From: a bacterium BMS3Bbin14
GTDB lineage: Bacteria; Desulfobacterota; Desulfobulbia; Desulfobulbales; Desulfobulbaceae
DNA: 64,000 nucleotides
Reading direction: 5' to 3'
NCBI GenBank assembly: GCA_002897615.1
Contig: BDTX01000006.1
Coordinates: 186,001-250,000 of the forward strand
Part shown: one piece after another, positions 6,967 through 15,482 of the stretch
Layout of the letters: each line of letters begins with the position of its first letter
Position numbering within the stretch: position 1 is the stretch's first letter
The notes under the pieces: model-generated
Seen by the model: only the letters and a program-made list of their open reading frames with translations
Databases searched by the model: none
What the model was told of the DNA's origin: nothing
Position numbers and translations under genes: made by a program

Positions 6967-8187
6967 TTGAAAGCAAAAACAAGGCCCGTTGTCCACTATG
7001 GCTGGATCATCGTCCTGGCCGGCTGTCTAAGCATTTTCGCCGCGATAGGTCTGGGACGTTTCTCCATCGGCATGCTGTTGCCGGCCATGGGTTCCTCGCT
7101 GCACCTGAGTTATTCGCAGATGGGCCTGGTCTGTACCTGCAACTTTATCGGTTACCTGGCCGCCGTCCTTTTTTGCGGCCGGCTGCAGGCCGTGCTGGGG
7201 GCGAGAAGGCTGATTCCCCTGGCCCTCGTGCTGGTCTCCGTTTCCATGATGTTGATCGGGCTGGCCCGCGATCTGCCGACGGTGGCATTGCTTTATACCC
7301 TGACCGGCATCGGCAGCGGGGCCGCTAATATTCCCGTGATGGGCCTGGTCTCGGCCTGGTTTGTCAGTCGTTTGCGGGGCCGGGCCGCCGGTTTTATCGT
7401 GACCGGCAGCGGTTTTGCCATCCTGTTGGCCGGCCAGCTGATCCCGTTTTTCAATGCCCTGCGGCCGGAGGGTTGGCGCTTGAGCTGGTTCGTCCTGGGG
7501 GCGATTGTCCTGGTGATCGCTGTTTTCTCCCTGGTCATTTTGCGAAACCGGCCGCAAGACATCGGCCTGCAGCCAGTAGGGGCGGATAAGGGGCTGGCCG
7601 GAGAGGAGTTGCGGCCCGGCTTCAGACCGTTCAATAAAAGGGTGATCCTGAATTGCGGGCTGATTTATTTTATTTTCGGCTGTACCTACGTTATTTATGT
7701 GACCTTTATCGTTACGGTTCTCGTGCAGGAGCATGGCTTTTCAGAGGCGGCTGCCGGTTCTTTCTGGTCCTGGGTTGGATTTCTCAGCCTGTTCTCCGGC
7801 CCGGTCTTCGGTACGCTTTCGGATAGATTGGGCCGCAGAACCGTCCTGATGATCGTTTTTTCCATCCAGACACTGGCCTATCTCCTGGTCGGCCTGAAGC
7901 TGCCGAACATCGCCCTGATCCTGTCGATCGGCAGTTTCGGCATCGTTGCCTGGAGCATTCCCTCCATTATGATCGCCCTGATCGGCGACCTGGTCGGCGT
8001 CCATAACACGGTCAGGGTGTTTGGCTTTATCACTTTTCTTCTCGGGATCGGGCAGGTAATAGGACCTTTTTTTGCAGGCCTGCTGGCCGAGACAACCGGT
8101 GATTTTTCGGTTGCCTTCCTGATGGCGGCGGGGATGACCTCGGTGGCCGTCCTGTTGGCATCACGTTTGCAAGTGGATGTAGAATAA
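6967..8187 (+). CDS. Major facilitator superfamily transporter
   Basis: A 12-helix inner-membrane secondary transporter of 406 residues; the substrate cannot be read from sequence. Helix 1 is HYGWIIVLAGCLSIFAAIGLG. The N-half has the cytoplasmic-loop region GRLQAVLGARRLIPLAL, and the C-half repeats the pattern with GTLSDRLGRRTVLMIVF, a good match to the MFS loop motif. The overall pattern (FGRFSIGMLLPAMG-like start, IPVMGLVSAWF in helix 4/5) resembles the YbfB/YjiJ group, by recall only. The start is TTG at 6967, with GGA from an isolated miniature-element end 6-7 bases upstream; the next ATG would delete the first helix. A hairpin (TTCTGCC...GGCAGAA, near 8193-8225) follows the stop but has no T run. 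Confidence 0.85.
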   Translation: MKAKTRPVVHYGWIIVLAGCLSIFAAIGLGRFSIGMLLPAMGSSLHLSYSQMGLVCTCNFIGYLAAVLFCGRLQAVLGARRLIPLALVLVSVSMMLIGLARDLPTVALLYTLTGIGSGAANIPVMGLVSAWFVSRLRGRAAGFIVTGSGFAILLAGQLIPFFNALRPEGWRLSWFVLGAIVLVIAVFSLVILRNRPQDIGLQPVGADKGLAGEELRPGFRPFNKRVILNCGLIYFIFGCTYVIYVTFIVTVLVQEHGFSEAAAGSFWSWVGFLSLFSGPVFGTLSDRLGRRTVLMIVFSIQTLAYLLVGLKLPNIALILSIGSFGIVAWSIPSIMIALIGDLVGVHNTVRVFGFITFLLGIGQVIGPFFAGLLAETTGDFSVAFLMAAGMTSVAVLLASRLQVDVE

Positions 8188-8337
8188 GGCGGATTCTGCC
8201 AGCCGGCAAGGCCGGAGGCGGCAGAAAGTAGAAATACGCAGATATAGTGCACGCGGGGAGTTCCGGCGGGTTGCTTTAAGCCGCCAACTGGTTTATGAAT
8301 AAAGTCGGCTGCGGCGCGTCAGCAGGGAGAAAAAGAA

Positions 8338-8366
8338 AGGGCGGAAATCCTTTGGATTTCCGCCCT
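8338..8366 (-). terminator. Terminator of tRNA-Leu
   Basis: AGGGCGGAAATCC (8338-8350) and GGATTTCCGCCCT (8354-8366) form a perfect 13-bp stem with a 3-base loop. Read on the minus strand it is followed by TTTCTTTTT and lies 17 bases past the tRNA. Confidence 0.85.
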
Positions 8367-8382
8367 GTTATAATACTAATCT

Positions 8383-8469
8383 TGGTGCCGAAGGGGAGAG
8401 TCGAACTCCCACGAGCGTACGCCCACTAGACCCTGAACCTAGCGCGTCTACCAGTTCCGCCACTTCGGC
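8383..8469 (-). tRNA. tRNA-Leu (CAG)
   Basis: An 87-base class II tRNA on the minus strand. Acceptor GCCGAAG pairs with CTTCGGC, the discriminator is A, and CCA is encoded. The anticodon loop TTCAGGG carries CAG between the stems CTAGG and TCTAG. A long variable arm (GGGCGTACGCTC region) and the T arm GGGAGTTCGACTCTCCC are present. It has its own promoter and terminator. Confidence 0.97.
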
Positions 8470-8803
8470 AAGAAGTGTTAGCGAATATGATAGTCAAACC
8501 GGGATTTGTCAAGTATTTCTTCGCGTGGCAATAAAGAAATTTACAGGTCCGGTCTTCTCTCGTGGCCGGACGATGCACGAACTGTTTGCGAGTTTTGTCC
8601 GGCCGTAGTACATAACTCGCTCTGCCCTTGAACAGGCATATAACCGATGGCCCGGTAAAAAAAGGTCCGGCTTGTCGCCGGTTCGGCCGGGCGGAGGAAG
8701 GTAAAGGTGAGGGCGATAAACGCATTGCCATAAATAATATATTATATAGTGTAGCGCCATTTTTATGGCCTCTTTAAGAAAACGAAATCCGGATGGGACC
8801 TCG
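8470..8803. other. Intergenic region between tRNA-Leu and ribF
   Basis: 334 bases with the tRNA promoter at one end. The middle has several GGCCGG-type short inverted repeats but no gene. An AT-rich stretch at 8730-8757 (ATAAATAATATATTATATAG) is a plausible promoter zone for ribF, though I cannot fix its boxes. Confidence 0.45.
8484..8512 (-). promoter_or_regulatory. Promoter of tRNA-Leu
   Basis: On the minus strand, perfect TTGACA (8507-8512), 17-base spacer, CATATT (8484-8489). The predicted start is a few bases before the mature tRNA 5' end. Confidence 0.65.
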
Positions 8804-9775
8804 ATGGAGCTTTTTACACGTCTTGCCGACATAAAAAAACCGTTTGCCCATGCCTGCGTCACCATCGGCAACTTCGACGGCGTGCATCTCGGGCATCAGC
8901 TCCTGTTCAGGGAAGTTGTCAAGCTGGCTCACCTGCACCACGGAACCAGCGTCGCCGTGACCTTTGATCCTCATCCCCTGAAGGTCCTGCGGCCGGGGGG
9001 GATCAGGTTGATTTCCACGACCCGGCAGAAGATCGAATTGATCGAGGCTGCCGGGATCGACGTGCTGGTCGTTATCCCCTTTGACCTGGATTTTGCCGCC
9101 ACCACGGCGGAACAGTTTGTCGACGATATCCTGGTCGGTACCATCGGCGTCCGGGAACTGGTGGTCGGCTATGATTATGCCTTTGGCCGGGGCCGCCGGG
9201 GCAATATCGATTTCCTCAAAGAACGGGGCCGGGAAAGTGGTTTCCCGGTGACCGTGGTTGACGCCCTTTATGAAGGCGGCATGCTGGTCAGCAGCACCAA
9301 GATCCGGGAACTGGTCGCCGAGGGGCGGATGCGTGATGTGCGCCGCCTGCTTGGCCGCTATTACCAGATTCGCGGTGAGGTCCAGCGGGGGAGGCAGCGT
9401 GGCGGGCGGGTGGTCGGTTTTCCCACGGCGAACCTGAAAATTTCCGAAGAAGATCTCTGCCCGAAGCGCGGAGTCTACGTGACGCAGGTCGTCTATGACG
9501 GCAAGTGCTACGGCGGTGTTTCCAACATTGGCTATAATCCGACTTTCGGCGGAGACCGGCTGGTCGCCGAAACCCATATTTTTGATTTCGACGATGATAT
9601 TTACGGCCGGCCAATCAAGATTAACCTGTTACGCCATCTGCGGGGCGAAAAGAAATTCAGCGGTACGGATGAGCTTGCCGCGCAGATTCGCCGCGATATC
9701 GAAGTTGCGCACAAGGTCCTGGAGTCGGCGCGGAAGGAACAGTTGCTCTGCGGTGATGAGCGGTCGCCCCGGTGA
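8804..9775 (+). CDS. ribF: Bifunctional riboflavin kinase / FAD synthetase
   Basis: Phosphorylates riboflavin to FMN and adenylylates FMN to FAD in the cytoplasm. The N-terminal FAD synthetase half shows VTIGNFDGVHLGHQ (nucleotidyl transferase HxGH-type motif) and TFDPHPLKVL. The C-terminal kinase half shows RGEVQRGRQRGGRVVGFPTANL, YVTQVVYDGKCYGGVSNIGYNPTFGG and ETHIFDFDDDIYG. The ATG at 8804 (GGATGGGA upstream) gives 323 aa and aligns with the family's usual start. An in-frame ATG at 8765 would add 13 residues with no ribosome site. It stands alone but feeds from the rib genes 2.6 kb downstream; cofactor demand from AprA, QmoA and QmoB fits. Confidence 0.93.
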   Translation: MELFTRLADIKKPFAHACVTIGNFDGVHLGHQLLFREVVKLAHLHHGTSVAVTFDPHPLKVLRPGGIRLISTTRQKIELIEAAGIDVLVVIPFDLDFAATTAEQFVDDILVGTIGVRELVVGYDYAFGRGRRGNIDFLKERGRESGFPVTVVDALYEGGMLVSSTKIRELVAEGRMRDVRRLLGRYYQIRGEVQRGRQRGGRVVGFPTANLKISEEDLCPKRGVYVTQVVYDGKCYGGVSNIGYNPTFGGDRLVAETHIFDFDDDIYGRPIKINLLRHLRGEKKFSGTDELAAQIRRDIEVAHKVLESARKEQLLCGDERSPR

Positions 9776-9869
9776 TCGAGGGTGTTCAAGCCGGCGGGGA
9801 AATCGGGGCCGGAGCGGCAGGCCGATGGTGCGAGCCGGCAAATAAGAGTTGTCCTTTACGGTTTGGAAC

Positions 9870-9897
9870 TTGCCTCGCAACGGTTTATGCCTATAAT
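9870..9897 (+). promoter_or_regulatory. Probable promoter of the TPR-rib-nusB-ftsK operon
   Basis: TTGCCT (9870-9875), 16-base spacer, consensus TATAAT (9892-9897). A small hairpin TTCCGG-CCT-CCGGAA follows in the leader before the TPR gene at 9966. Confidence 0.55.
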
Positions 9898-9965
9898 ATA
9901 GAAAATTTTTCCGGCCTCCGGAACAAGATAATTTAAAGACAGCCTCTTTTGAAAAAGGAAAAACA

Positions 9966-10604
9966 ATGTCAGATACGCAGAAAAAAATTGATCTCGCTAC
10001 AGTGATTACAGAGCTTGAGAAGGCCTGCACGGAGAAGCCCGACAGTGTCTTTGTCCATCATCAGTTGGGCCTGGTGTACCGTCAGGCCGGCCGGGTTGAC
10101 GATGCCGTCCGTGAGCTGAGCAAGGCGATCGAGCTGGACGACCAGTCCGTGGAAAGTTTGATTAATCTCGGGGCTATTTTCTTCGACAAGGGTGACGTCG
10201 ATCGGGCTCTGGAGCTGAATGAACAGGCCTTGAAAGTTACGCCGAACATGGCAGAAGCCCATGTCAACATCGGCCTGATCCGGCAGCGCCAGAACCTGAT
10301 TGACGAGGCGATTGAGTCATACACCAGGGCTACGCAGATCATTCCCGACCTGGTGACCGCCTGGATCAACCTGACCTCGGCCCTGACCATGAAAGAAGAG
10401 GACGAAAAAGCGGTTGAGGCGGCGCGTCAGGCCGTGACGATTGAACCCGACTCGGCCATGGCCAGAAATAACCTGGCAGTGGCCCTCTATTTCAAGGGTG
10501 ATTTCGAGGAAGCGAAGAAGAACGTGGAAAAGGCCCGCGAACTCGGCTACCCGGTTGACGACCGGTTTGCGCAGGCCCTGGAAGAAAAACTCGGTCACAG
10601 TTGA
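9966..10604 (+). CDS. TPR-repeat protein
   Basis: 212 residues made almost entirely of five consecutive 34-residue TPR units from about residue 28 (VFVHHQLGLVYRQAGRVDDA, then units starting QSVESLINLG, MAEAHVNIGL, LVTAWINLTS and SAMARNNLAV). These form a protein-binding superhelix. No signal peptide, so cytoplasmic. Start ATG 9966 follows GAAAAAGGAAAAACA. First gene of the operon; its stop overlaps the region where the next gene starts. The partner is unknown. With the next two genes it forms a TPR/HEAT/TPR scaffold trio ahead of riboflavin genes. Confidence 0.85.
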   Translation: MSDTQKKIDLATVITELEKACTEKPDSVFVHHQLGLVYRQAGRVDDAVRELSKAIELDDQSVESLINLGAIFFDKGDVDRALELNEQALKVTPNMAEAHVNIGLIRQRQNLIDEAIESYTRATQIIPDLVTAWINLTSALTMKEEDEKAVEAARQAVTIEPDSAMARNNLAVALYFKGDFEEAKKNVEKARELGYPVDDRFAQALEEKLGHS

Positions 10605-10606
10605 GC

Positions 10607-11758
10607 ATGGAGAATCATCGCACAGTCAAACCGTGGTGTCCTTTCTGCGGTATGGACGTGGGCCGGGCCACGGACGCCATAGAGCGGAAAATGACCGAGT
10701 TCCCGCTGGGCAGCTGTGAATGCGGGGCGGTTTACGTCTGTGAAGCCACCGGCTATAATGTAGGTGCCGCCATAGTGGAATGTCTGGTCTATGCCTGTAA
10801 CGGTGACTGGGACCTGGCCTGGGAACTCCTGCCGGAAGATGATTACCTGACCGGCCGGGTCGAGCACTATGACGAACAGACCCACCAGGTCGTCGAGGCC
10901 GGGAATCTGGACGGCCGCGTGGTTAACGGGGTGTTGTACTTTGTCAGGCTGCACAAGGATGTGGCCGAGATTGCCAATCGGTTCCGGGACAACAACGGGC
11001 AGCAGGGCGAAGCGGGCCGGAAAACCGCGGCCGAACCTGCTGTCGCTGCCCGGCCGGCAGTCGAAGCGCAGCGCGATCCGCAGCGGCAAAAGAAGCGGGC
11101 CGACAAGCCCCTGGTGAAAAAACTGGCCGCGGAAGGCGATATCGACGCCCTGGTGGATTATTGTTTCGATGACCGGCGGACCCTGCGTTTTTTACAGCGC
11201 CTGCTTTACGATCCGGACGAGGCCGGTCGTTATCATACGGCCTGGGTTATCGGCCAGGTCTGTGCCCGGGTGGCCGACCGCGAGCCCGGACCGGTGGCGG
11301 ATCTCCTCCACCGGCTTTTCGAGGCCTGCGCCGATTCGGCGGCGACCTCCTGGGGCATGGTCGAGGCGATCGGCGCGATCATTGCCGCGCGTCCCGACAT
11401 CTATGGCGCCTTTACCCGCCATCTGCTCAACTATATGGGCGATCCCGCAACCCAGGAACAGGTGGTCTGGGCCCTGGGCGAGATCGCGGCAGTGCGGCCC
11501 GACCTGGTCAGGAATACGCCATTTTACGGGACCTTTCATTTTCTGGGGCATCCGAACCCGGTAGTGAGGGGTCTCATGGCCAGGCTGCTCGGTCGTCTTC
11601 GGGCTGCCGAGGCGGCTTTCCAGGTTATGGGCCTGGAAAATGATCAAAGTGAAATAGTCATCTATGAGCAGGGTCGGCCCGTGCGGTTCACGGTAGCGGA
11701 ACTGGCGGTCCGGGCCGGAGAATTGATCCATAATCAGGGGGGAAAGACAAGTGAGTGA
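10607..11758 (+). CDS. Zinc-knuckle plus HEAT-like repeat protein (resembles DVU0298 family)
   Basis: A 383-residue cytoplasmic protein. The N-terminus has a compact cysteine module, WCPFCGMD (C11, C14) and SCECGAVYVCE (C37, C39, C46), likely zinc binding, followed by a conserved-looking NVGAAIVECLVYACNGDWDLAWEL segment. After a charged linker (about 125-165), the C-terminal half is helical repeats of HEAT/PBS-lyase type (ADLLHRLFEACADSAATSW, EAIGAIIAARPDIYGAF, EQVVWALGEIAAVRPDLV, PVVRGLMARLLGRLRAAEAA). The architecture recalls the proteins called the DVU0298 family in sulfate reducers; this is from memory, not a search. A TTG at 10601 is an alternative start. No function is assigned. Confidence 0.7.
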   Translation: MENHRTVKPWCPFCGMDVGRATDAIERKMTEFPLGSCECGAVYVCEATGYNVGAAIVECLVYACNGDWDLAWELLPEDDYLTGRVEHYDEQTHQVVEAGNLDGRVVNGVLYFVRLHKDVAEIANRFRDNNGQQGEAGRKTAAEPAVAARPAVEAQRDPQRQKKRADKPLVKKLAAEGDIDALVDYCFDDRRTLRFLQRLLYDPDEAGRYHTAWVIGQVCARVADREPGPVADLLHRLFEACADSAATSWGMVEAIGAIIAARPDIYGAFTRHLLNYMGDPATQEQVVWALGEIAAVRPDLVRNTPFYGTFHFLGHPNPVVRGLMARLLGRLRAAEAAFQVMGLENDQSEIVIYEQGRPVRFTVAELAVRAGELIHNQGGKTSE

Positions 11759-12356
11759 GCAGCTGCAACCATTGAATTCAATCGGCCCCGTGGGGGACTC
11801 CCAGGCGAAGAAAGACGAGGCGCTCAATGATCCGGCCAAGGCGGATTACAAGGCCGGCCGGGATTTTTTGCAACAGGGCGAATATGCCCAGGCCGCCAAT
11901 GCCTTCCACAATGCCCTGCTGGGTTTTGAAGAGCAGGGCGATGAACAGGGGATAGCCAACGCCTCTGACCGCCTTGGCGATGTCTGCGTCGCCAGGGAAG
12001 AGTACGGGATGGCCCTCGAACATTTCCGCCGCGTTGTTGCCATCTGCGAGAAAGAACAGGATGCCCTGTCCATCCAGGCCCTCAACAAGAAGATGGCCGG
12101 TATCTATAAAAGACTTGGCGAGCTGGACAAGGCGCTGGATCTTCTCTTCGATATCATTGATTATTATGCCGTGACCCGGAATCCCAAGGGGACCGTGGAG
12201 ATTCTCGAGGTCATTGCCGAGGTTTACATGGAGCAGGGGGAAAAGGAGAAGGCGGCCGATGCCCTGCGCACTGTTGCCTCCATCCATACCAACTTCAAGC
12301 ACCGCGACGAGGCCCGTGAATTTGCCGAGCGTGCCGCCATGGTCGAACAGGGGTAG
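11751..12356 (+). CDS. TPR-repeat protein
   Basis: 201 residues with TPR units at about 28-60 (ADYKAGRDFLQQGEYAQAAN), 68-100 (QGIANASDRLGDVCVAREEY), 106-138 (LSIQALNKKMAGIYKRLGEL) and 146-180 (KGTVEILEVIAEVYMEQGEK). Probably a cytoplasmic adaptor. The GTG start at 11751 overlaps the preceding stop by 8 bases, and its stop is 3 bases from the ribE start, so translation looks coupled across all three genes. The partner is unknown. Confidence 0.8.
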   Translation: MSEQLQPLNSIGPVGDSQAKKDEALNDPAKADYKAGRDFLQQGEYAQAANAFHNALLGFEEQGDEQGIANASDRLGDVCVAREEYGMALEHFRRVVAICEKEQDALSIQALNKKMAGIYKRLGELDKALDLLFDIIDYYAVTRNPKGTVEILEVIAEVYMEQGEKEKAADALRTVASIHTNFKHRDEAREFAERAAMVEQG

Positions 12357-12359
12357 CGA

Positions 12360-13016
12360 GTGTTTACCGGTATTGTCCAGGGCCGGGGGGCGGTGGTCCG
12401 GCAGCGGCCGGCCGGCGGCGGCATGGTTTTCCGCCTGGAGGCTGATTTCGTCCTGGATGACCCCGAAGAGGGGGAGTCCATTGCCGTAAACGGTGTCTGC
12501 CTGACGGCCCTCGATATCCGGGAAAACCGCTTTACGGTGGATGTGTCGCCGGAGACGCTGTCCCGGACGGGACTCGGCGCCCTGCGGGTGGGCGCCATGG
12601 TCAACCTGGAGCGGGCGCTCAGGCTCAGCGACCGGTTGGGCGGCCACCTGGTCAGCGGTCATGTCGATGGGCGGAGCCGGGTTGTCGACCGCCGGGCAGC
12701 GGGAGATTTTACCCTGTTTTCCTTTTCTTTGGCTCGCAGTCTGGCAAAATATGTTATTGAAAAGGGATCGGTGGCCATTGACGGGGTCAGTCTCACGGTC
12801 AACAGCTGCGAGGGTGAGCGGTTTTCGATCTCCATTATTCCCCATACCCTGGCCATGACGACCCTGGGCGCCTTGAAACCGGGGGACCTGGTGAATGTCG
12901 AGGTTGACATCATCGGCAAGTACGTGGAAAAATTGTTGGCGGAAAAATCAGCGGGGCCCGAAAAGGGCGGCGGTATGAGTTCCTCGTTCCTGGCGGAACA
13001 CGGTTTTTTGAAATAG
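12360..13016 (+). CDS. ribE: Riboflavin synthase, alpha chain
   Basis: Dismutates two 6,7-dimethyl-8-ribityllumazines to riboflavin plus a pyrimidinedione. 218 residues with two lumazine-binding barrels in tandem: the first starts [13 protein letters not shown] and has [11 protein letters not shown], the second starts [12 protein letters not shown] and has [16 protein letters not shown] start at 12360, three bases after the TPR stop. No FMN riboswitch is recognisable upstream. Followed by ribBA and ribH in standard order. Confidence 0.95.
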   Translation: MFTGIVQGRGAVVRQRPAGGGMVFRLEADFVLDDPEEGESIAVNGVCLTALDIRENRFTVDVSPETLSRTGLGALRVGAMVNLERALRLSDRLGGHLVSGHVDGRSRVVDRRAAGDFTLFSFSLARSLAKYVIEKGSVAIDGVSLTVNSCEGERFSISIIPHTLAMTTLGALKPGDLVNVEVDIIGKYVEKLLAEKSAGPEKGGGMSSSFLAEHGFLK

Positions 13017-13050
13017 AACTCCACCTCCGGGTTGGGAGTTGAGGTATGAC

Positions 13051-14298
13051 ATGACAATCAGTGCAATTGAAGATGTGGTAGAGGATATCCGGGCCGGGAA
13101 AATGATCATCCTGGTGGATGACGAGGACCGGGAGAATGAGGGTGATCTCTGCATGGCCGCGGAGGCGGTCACGCCCGAGGCCATCAATTTTATGGCCACC
13201 CACGGCCGCGGTTTGATCTGCCTGGCCATGAGTCCGGATATGATTCAGCAACTGAATCTGCCCATGATGGTGCAGGATAACAAGTCGCCCTATGGCACCG
13301 GTTTTACCATCAGTATCGAGGCCAGCACCGGGGTGACGACGGGAATTTCCGCCGCCGACCGGGCCCGGACCATCAGCGCCGCGGTGGCGCCGGATGCCCG
13401 GCCGAGTGATATCATCAGTCCCGGCCATGTCTTTCCGCTCAAGGCCAAGGCCGGCGGGGTCCTGGTCCGGACCGGCCAGACCGAAGGCTCGGTGGACCTG
13501 GCCCGTCTTGCCGGTATGCGTACCGCCGGGGTCATTTGCGAAGTCATGAAGGAAGACGGCACCATGGCCCGAATGCCGGATCTGCAGAAATTCGCCGCCG
13601 AGTATAATATCAAGATCGCCGCCATCGCCGACCTGGTTGCCTACCGGCTGCGCATGGATATCCTGGTTCACCGGGCCGCCGAAGCCCGCCTGCCCACCCG
13701 TCACGCCGGAGAGTTCCGGGCCATAGTCTATACGAACGATGTGGACAGCTTTGAACATCTTGCTTTAGTGAAGGGCGAGATAGATTCGACAAAACCGGTC
13801 ATGGTCCGCGTGCATTCCGAGTGTTTGACCGGCGATGTCTTTGGCTCGGCGCGCTGCGACTGCGGCTCCCAGCTCCATGCAGCCATGCGCATGGTCGACC
13901 AGGAGGGTGTCGGGGTGATCCTTTATATGCGCCAGGAGGGGCGGGGCATCGGCCTGGTGAACAAGCTCAAGGCGTATACGCTCCAGGATGAGGAAGGGCT
14001 TGATACGGTTGAGGCCAACGTCCAGCTCGGCTTCAAGCCGGACCTGCGCGATTACGGTATCGGCGCCCAGATCCTCCGTGATCTCGGAGTACGGAAGATG
14101 CAGCTTCTGACCAACAATCCCAAGAAGATCGTCGGCCTGGAAGGCTACGGCCTCGAGGTGGTGGACCGCTTCCCCATCGAGATTATCTGTGAGCCGGAAA
14201 ACAAGGAATATATGAAATGCAAGCGGGACAAGATGGGGCATATCCTGGAGATCTATGGTGAGGAGCCATCCCTTGAAGACGTATCGGGAGATCCGTGA
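13051..14298 (+). CDS. ribBA: DHBP synthase / GTP cyclohydrolase II
   Basis: A bifunctional enzyme. The N-terminal RibB domain turns ribulose 5-phosphate into 3,4-dihydroxy-2-butanone 4-phosphate; the C-terminal RibA domain opens GTP to the pyrimidine precursor. RibB signature [16 protein letters not shown] (residues about 26-41) and [11 protein letters not shown]. RibA signature [24 protein letters not shown], with the three zinc cysteines, and [11 protein letters not shown]. The ATG at 13051 has GGAGTTGAGGT upstream. 415 aa, normal for RibBA. Downstream of ribE, upstream of ribH. RibD, needed for the next step, is not in this window. Confidence 0.96.
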   Translation: MTISAIEDVVEDIRAGKMIILVDDEDRENEGDLCMAAEAVTPEAINFMATHGRGLICLAMSPDMIQQLNLPMMVQDNKSPYGTGFTISIEASTGVTTGISAADRARTISAAVAPDARPSDIISPGHVFPLKAKAGGVLVRTGQTEGSVDLARLAGMRTAGVICEVMKEDGTMARMPDLQKFAAEYNIKIAAIADLVAYRLRMDILVHRAAEARLPTRHAGEFRAIVYTNDVDSFEHLALVKGEIDSTKPVMVRVHSECLTGDVFGSARCDCGSQLHAAMRMVDQEGVGVILYMRQEGRGIGLVNKLKAYTLQDEEGLDTVEANVQLGFKPDLRDYGIGAQILRDLGVRKMQLLTNNPKKIVGLEGYGLEVVDRFPIEIICEPENKEYMKCKRDKMGHILEIYGEEPSLEDVSGDP

Positions 14299-14375
14299 TT
14301 GCCGGGAGACGCAGGTAAACGGGCGGCGCCTTGCCGTACAACAATTCGGGAGTCGGGACGAAATTAGAGGCGGAT

Positions 14376-14846
14376 ATGGCACATTATATTGAAGGAAGTC
14401 TGCAGGGCACGGGAAGAAAACTTGGAATTGTCGTTGCCAGGTTTAACTCGTTTATTGCGGAAAAATTGCTGGAAGGGGCCCTTGACAGTCTGGTCCGCTC
14501 CGGGGTGAATGACGATGATATCGACGTGGCCCGGGTGCCGGGCGCCTTTGAGATACCGCTGGTCGCCCAGAAGATGGCCAGGTCGGGCAGGTACGATGCC
14601 GTAATCGTGCTGGGGGCCGTTATCCGCGGCGCAACTCCCCATTTTGACTATGTGGCCGGGGAAGTGGCCAAGGGCACGGCCCAGGTTATGCTGGATGCCG
14701 GCGTGCCGGTGCTGTTCGGGGTGCTGACCACGGAAAGCATTGAACAGGCCATTGAACGGGCCGGTACCAAGGCCGGCAACAAGGGCTCGGATGTGGCGGT
14801 TGCCGCCCTGGAAATGATCAACCTGCTTGGCAAGCTGGAGAGTTGA
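14376..14846 (+). CDS. ribH: 6,7-dimethyl-8-ribityllumazine synthase
   Basis: Condenses the RibB product with the ribitylamino-uracil to lumazine, the substrate of RibE; typically an icosahedral or pentameric assembly. 156 residues with [42 protein letters not shown] (catalytic His) and [19 protein letters not shown]. The ATG at 14376 has GAGG nearby; an upstream in-frame ATG at 14331 would add 15 residues that do not look like the family. Confidence 0.95.
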   Translation: MAHYIEGSLQGTGRKLGIVVARFNSFIAEKLLEGALDSLVRSGVNDDDIDVARVPGAFEIPLVAQKMARSGRYDAVIVLGAVIRGATPHFDYVAGEVAKGTAQVMLDAGVPVLFGVLTTESIEQAIERAGTKAGNKGSDVAVAALEMINLLGKLES

Positions 14847-14955
14847 AAGTTTATAGGTGGTGTGTATCCAACCGGCAACGCCCGGATCTCTGTTTGGGGG
14901 GCTACGGAGCCTGATGAACCATATAAACTTGACAACTTTTAACTGAAACTGAAAC

Positions 14956-15372
14956 ATGGGATTACGTCGTAAGTCCAGGGAAATTGCCCTGCAGTTTCTG
15001 TTCGGCCATGATTTTCAACAGCGTTCCGGCGACCTGGAATCCATTGAAATGGAACTGGCGGAGTTCGGTGCCAATTTTGATGCCGGCAGGAAAGCGCTGC
15101 CCTATGTCCAACAGCTGGTCCGCGGTATTTGCGGCCATCTGGATGAGATCAATGCCTTGCTCGCCGGTCATTCCCATAACTGGCGTCTTGAGCGGATGTC
15201 CCTGGTGGATCGGAATATCCTGCGCATTGCTGTTTTCGAGATGCGTTATTGCGACGATGTCCCGGCCCGGGTTGCCATCAACGAGGCCCTGGAGATTGCC
15301 AAGCGCTATTCCATTGCCGATTCCGTTTCCTTTATCAACGGTATTCTGGATGCGGTGCAGGAAGATTCCTGA
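14956..15372 (+). CDS. nusB: Transcription antitermination factor NusB
   Basis: Binds boxA RNA with NusE (S10) in antitermination of rRNA and other operons. 138 residues, all-helical, starting GLRRKSREIALQFLFGHDFQQ and ending with the typical ARVAINEALEIAKRYSIADSVSFINGILDAV. The ribH-nusB adjacency is common in bacteria. No clear ribosome site precedes the ATG. 110 bases of gene-free spacer separate it from ftsK. Confidence 0.95.
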   Translation: MGLRRKSREIALQFLFGHDFQQRSGDLESIEMELAEFGANFDAGRKALPYVQQLVRGICGHLDEINALLAGHSHNWRLERMSLVDRNILRIAVFEMRYCDDVPARVAINEALEIAKRYSIADSVSFINGILDAVQEDS

Positions 15373-15482
15373 GATTTTTTCCGCCTCTAAGGGGCGGTCT
15401 ATGATTTCTGTGCCGATTTTTTTAAGCAAGAGTAAAAAGGTTCCGTCAATGCCCATGCCCCTGTTCGCTTATCAGAAAGATT

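Noticed and set aside
7027-7734. 235-codon minus-strand frame opposite the MFS gene
   Set aside because: The plus-strand frame has twelve clean membrane helices; the opposite frame is a shadow.
12100-12360. FMN riboswitch upstream of ribE
   Set aside because: ribE starts three bases after the upstream TPR gene, and no RFN-element consensus is visible.
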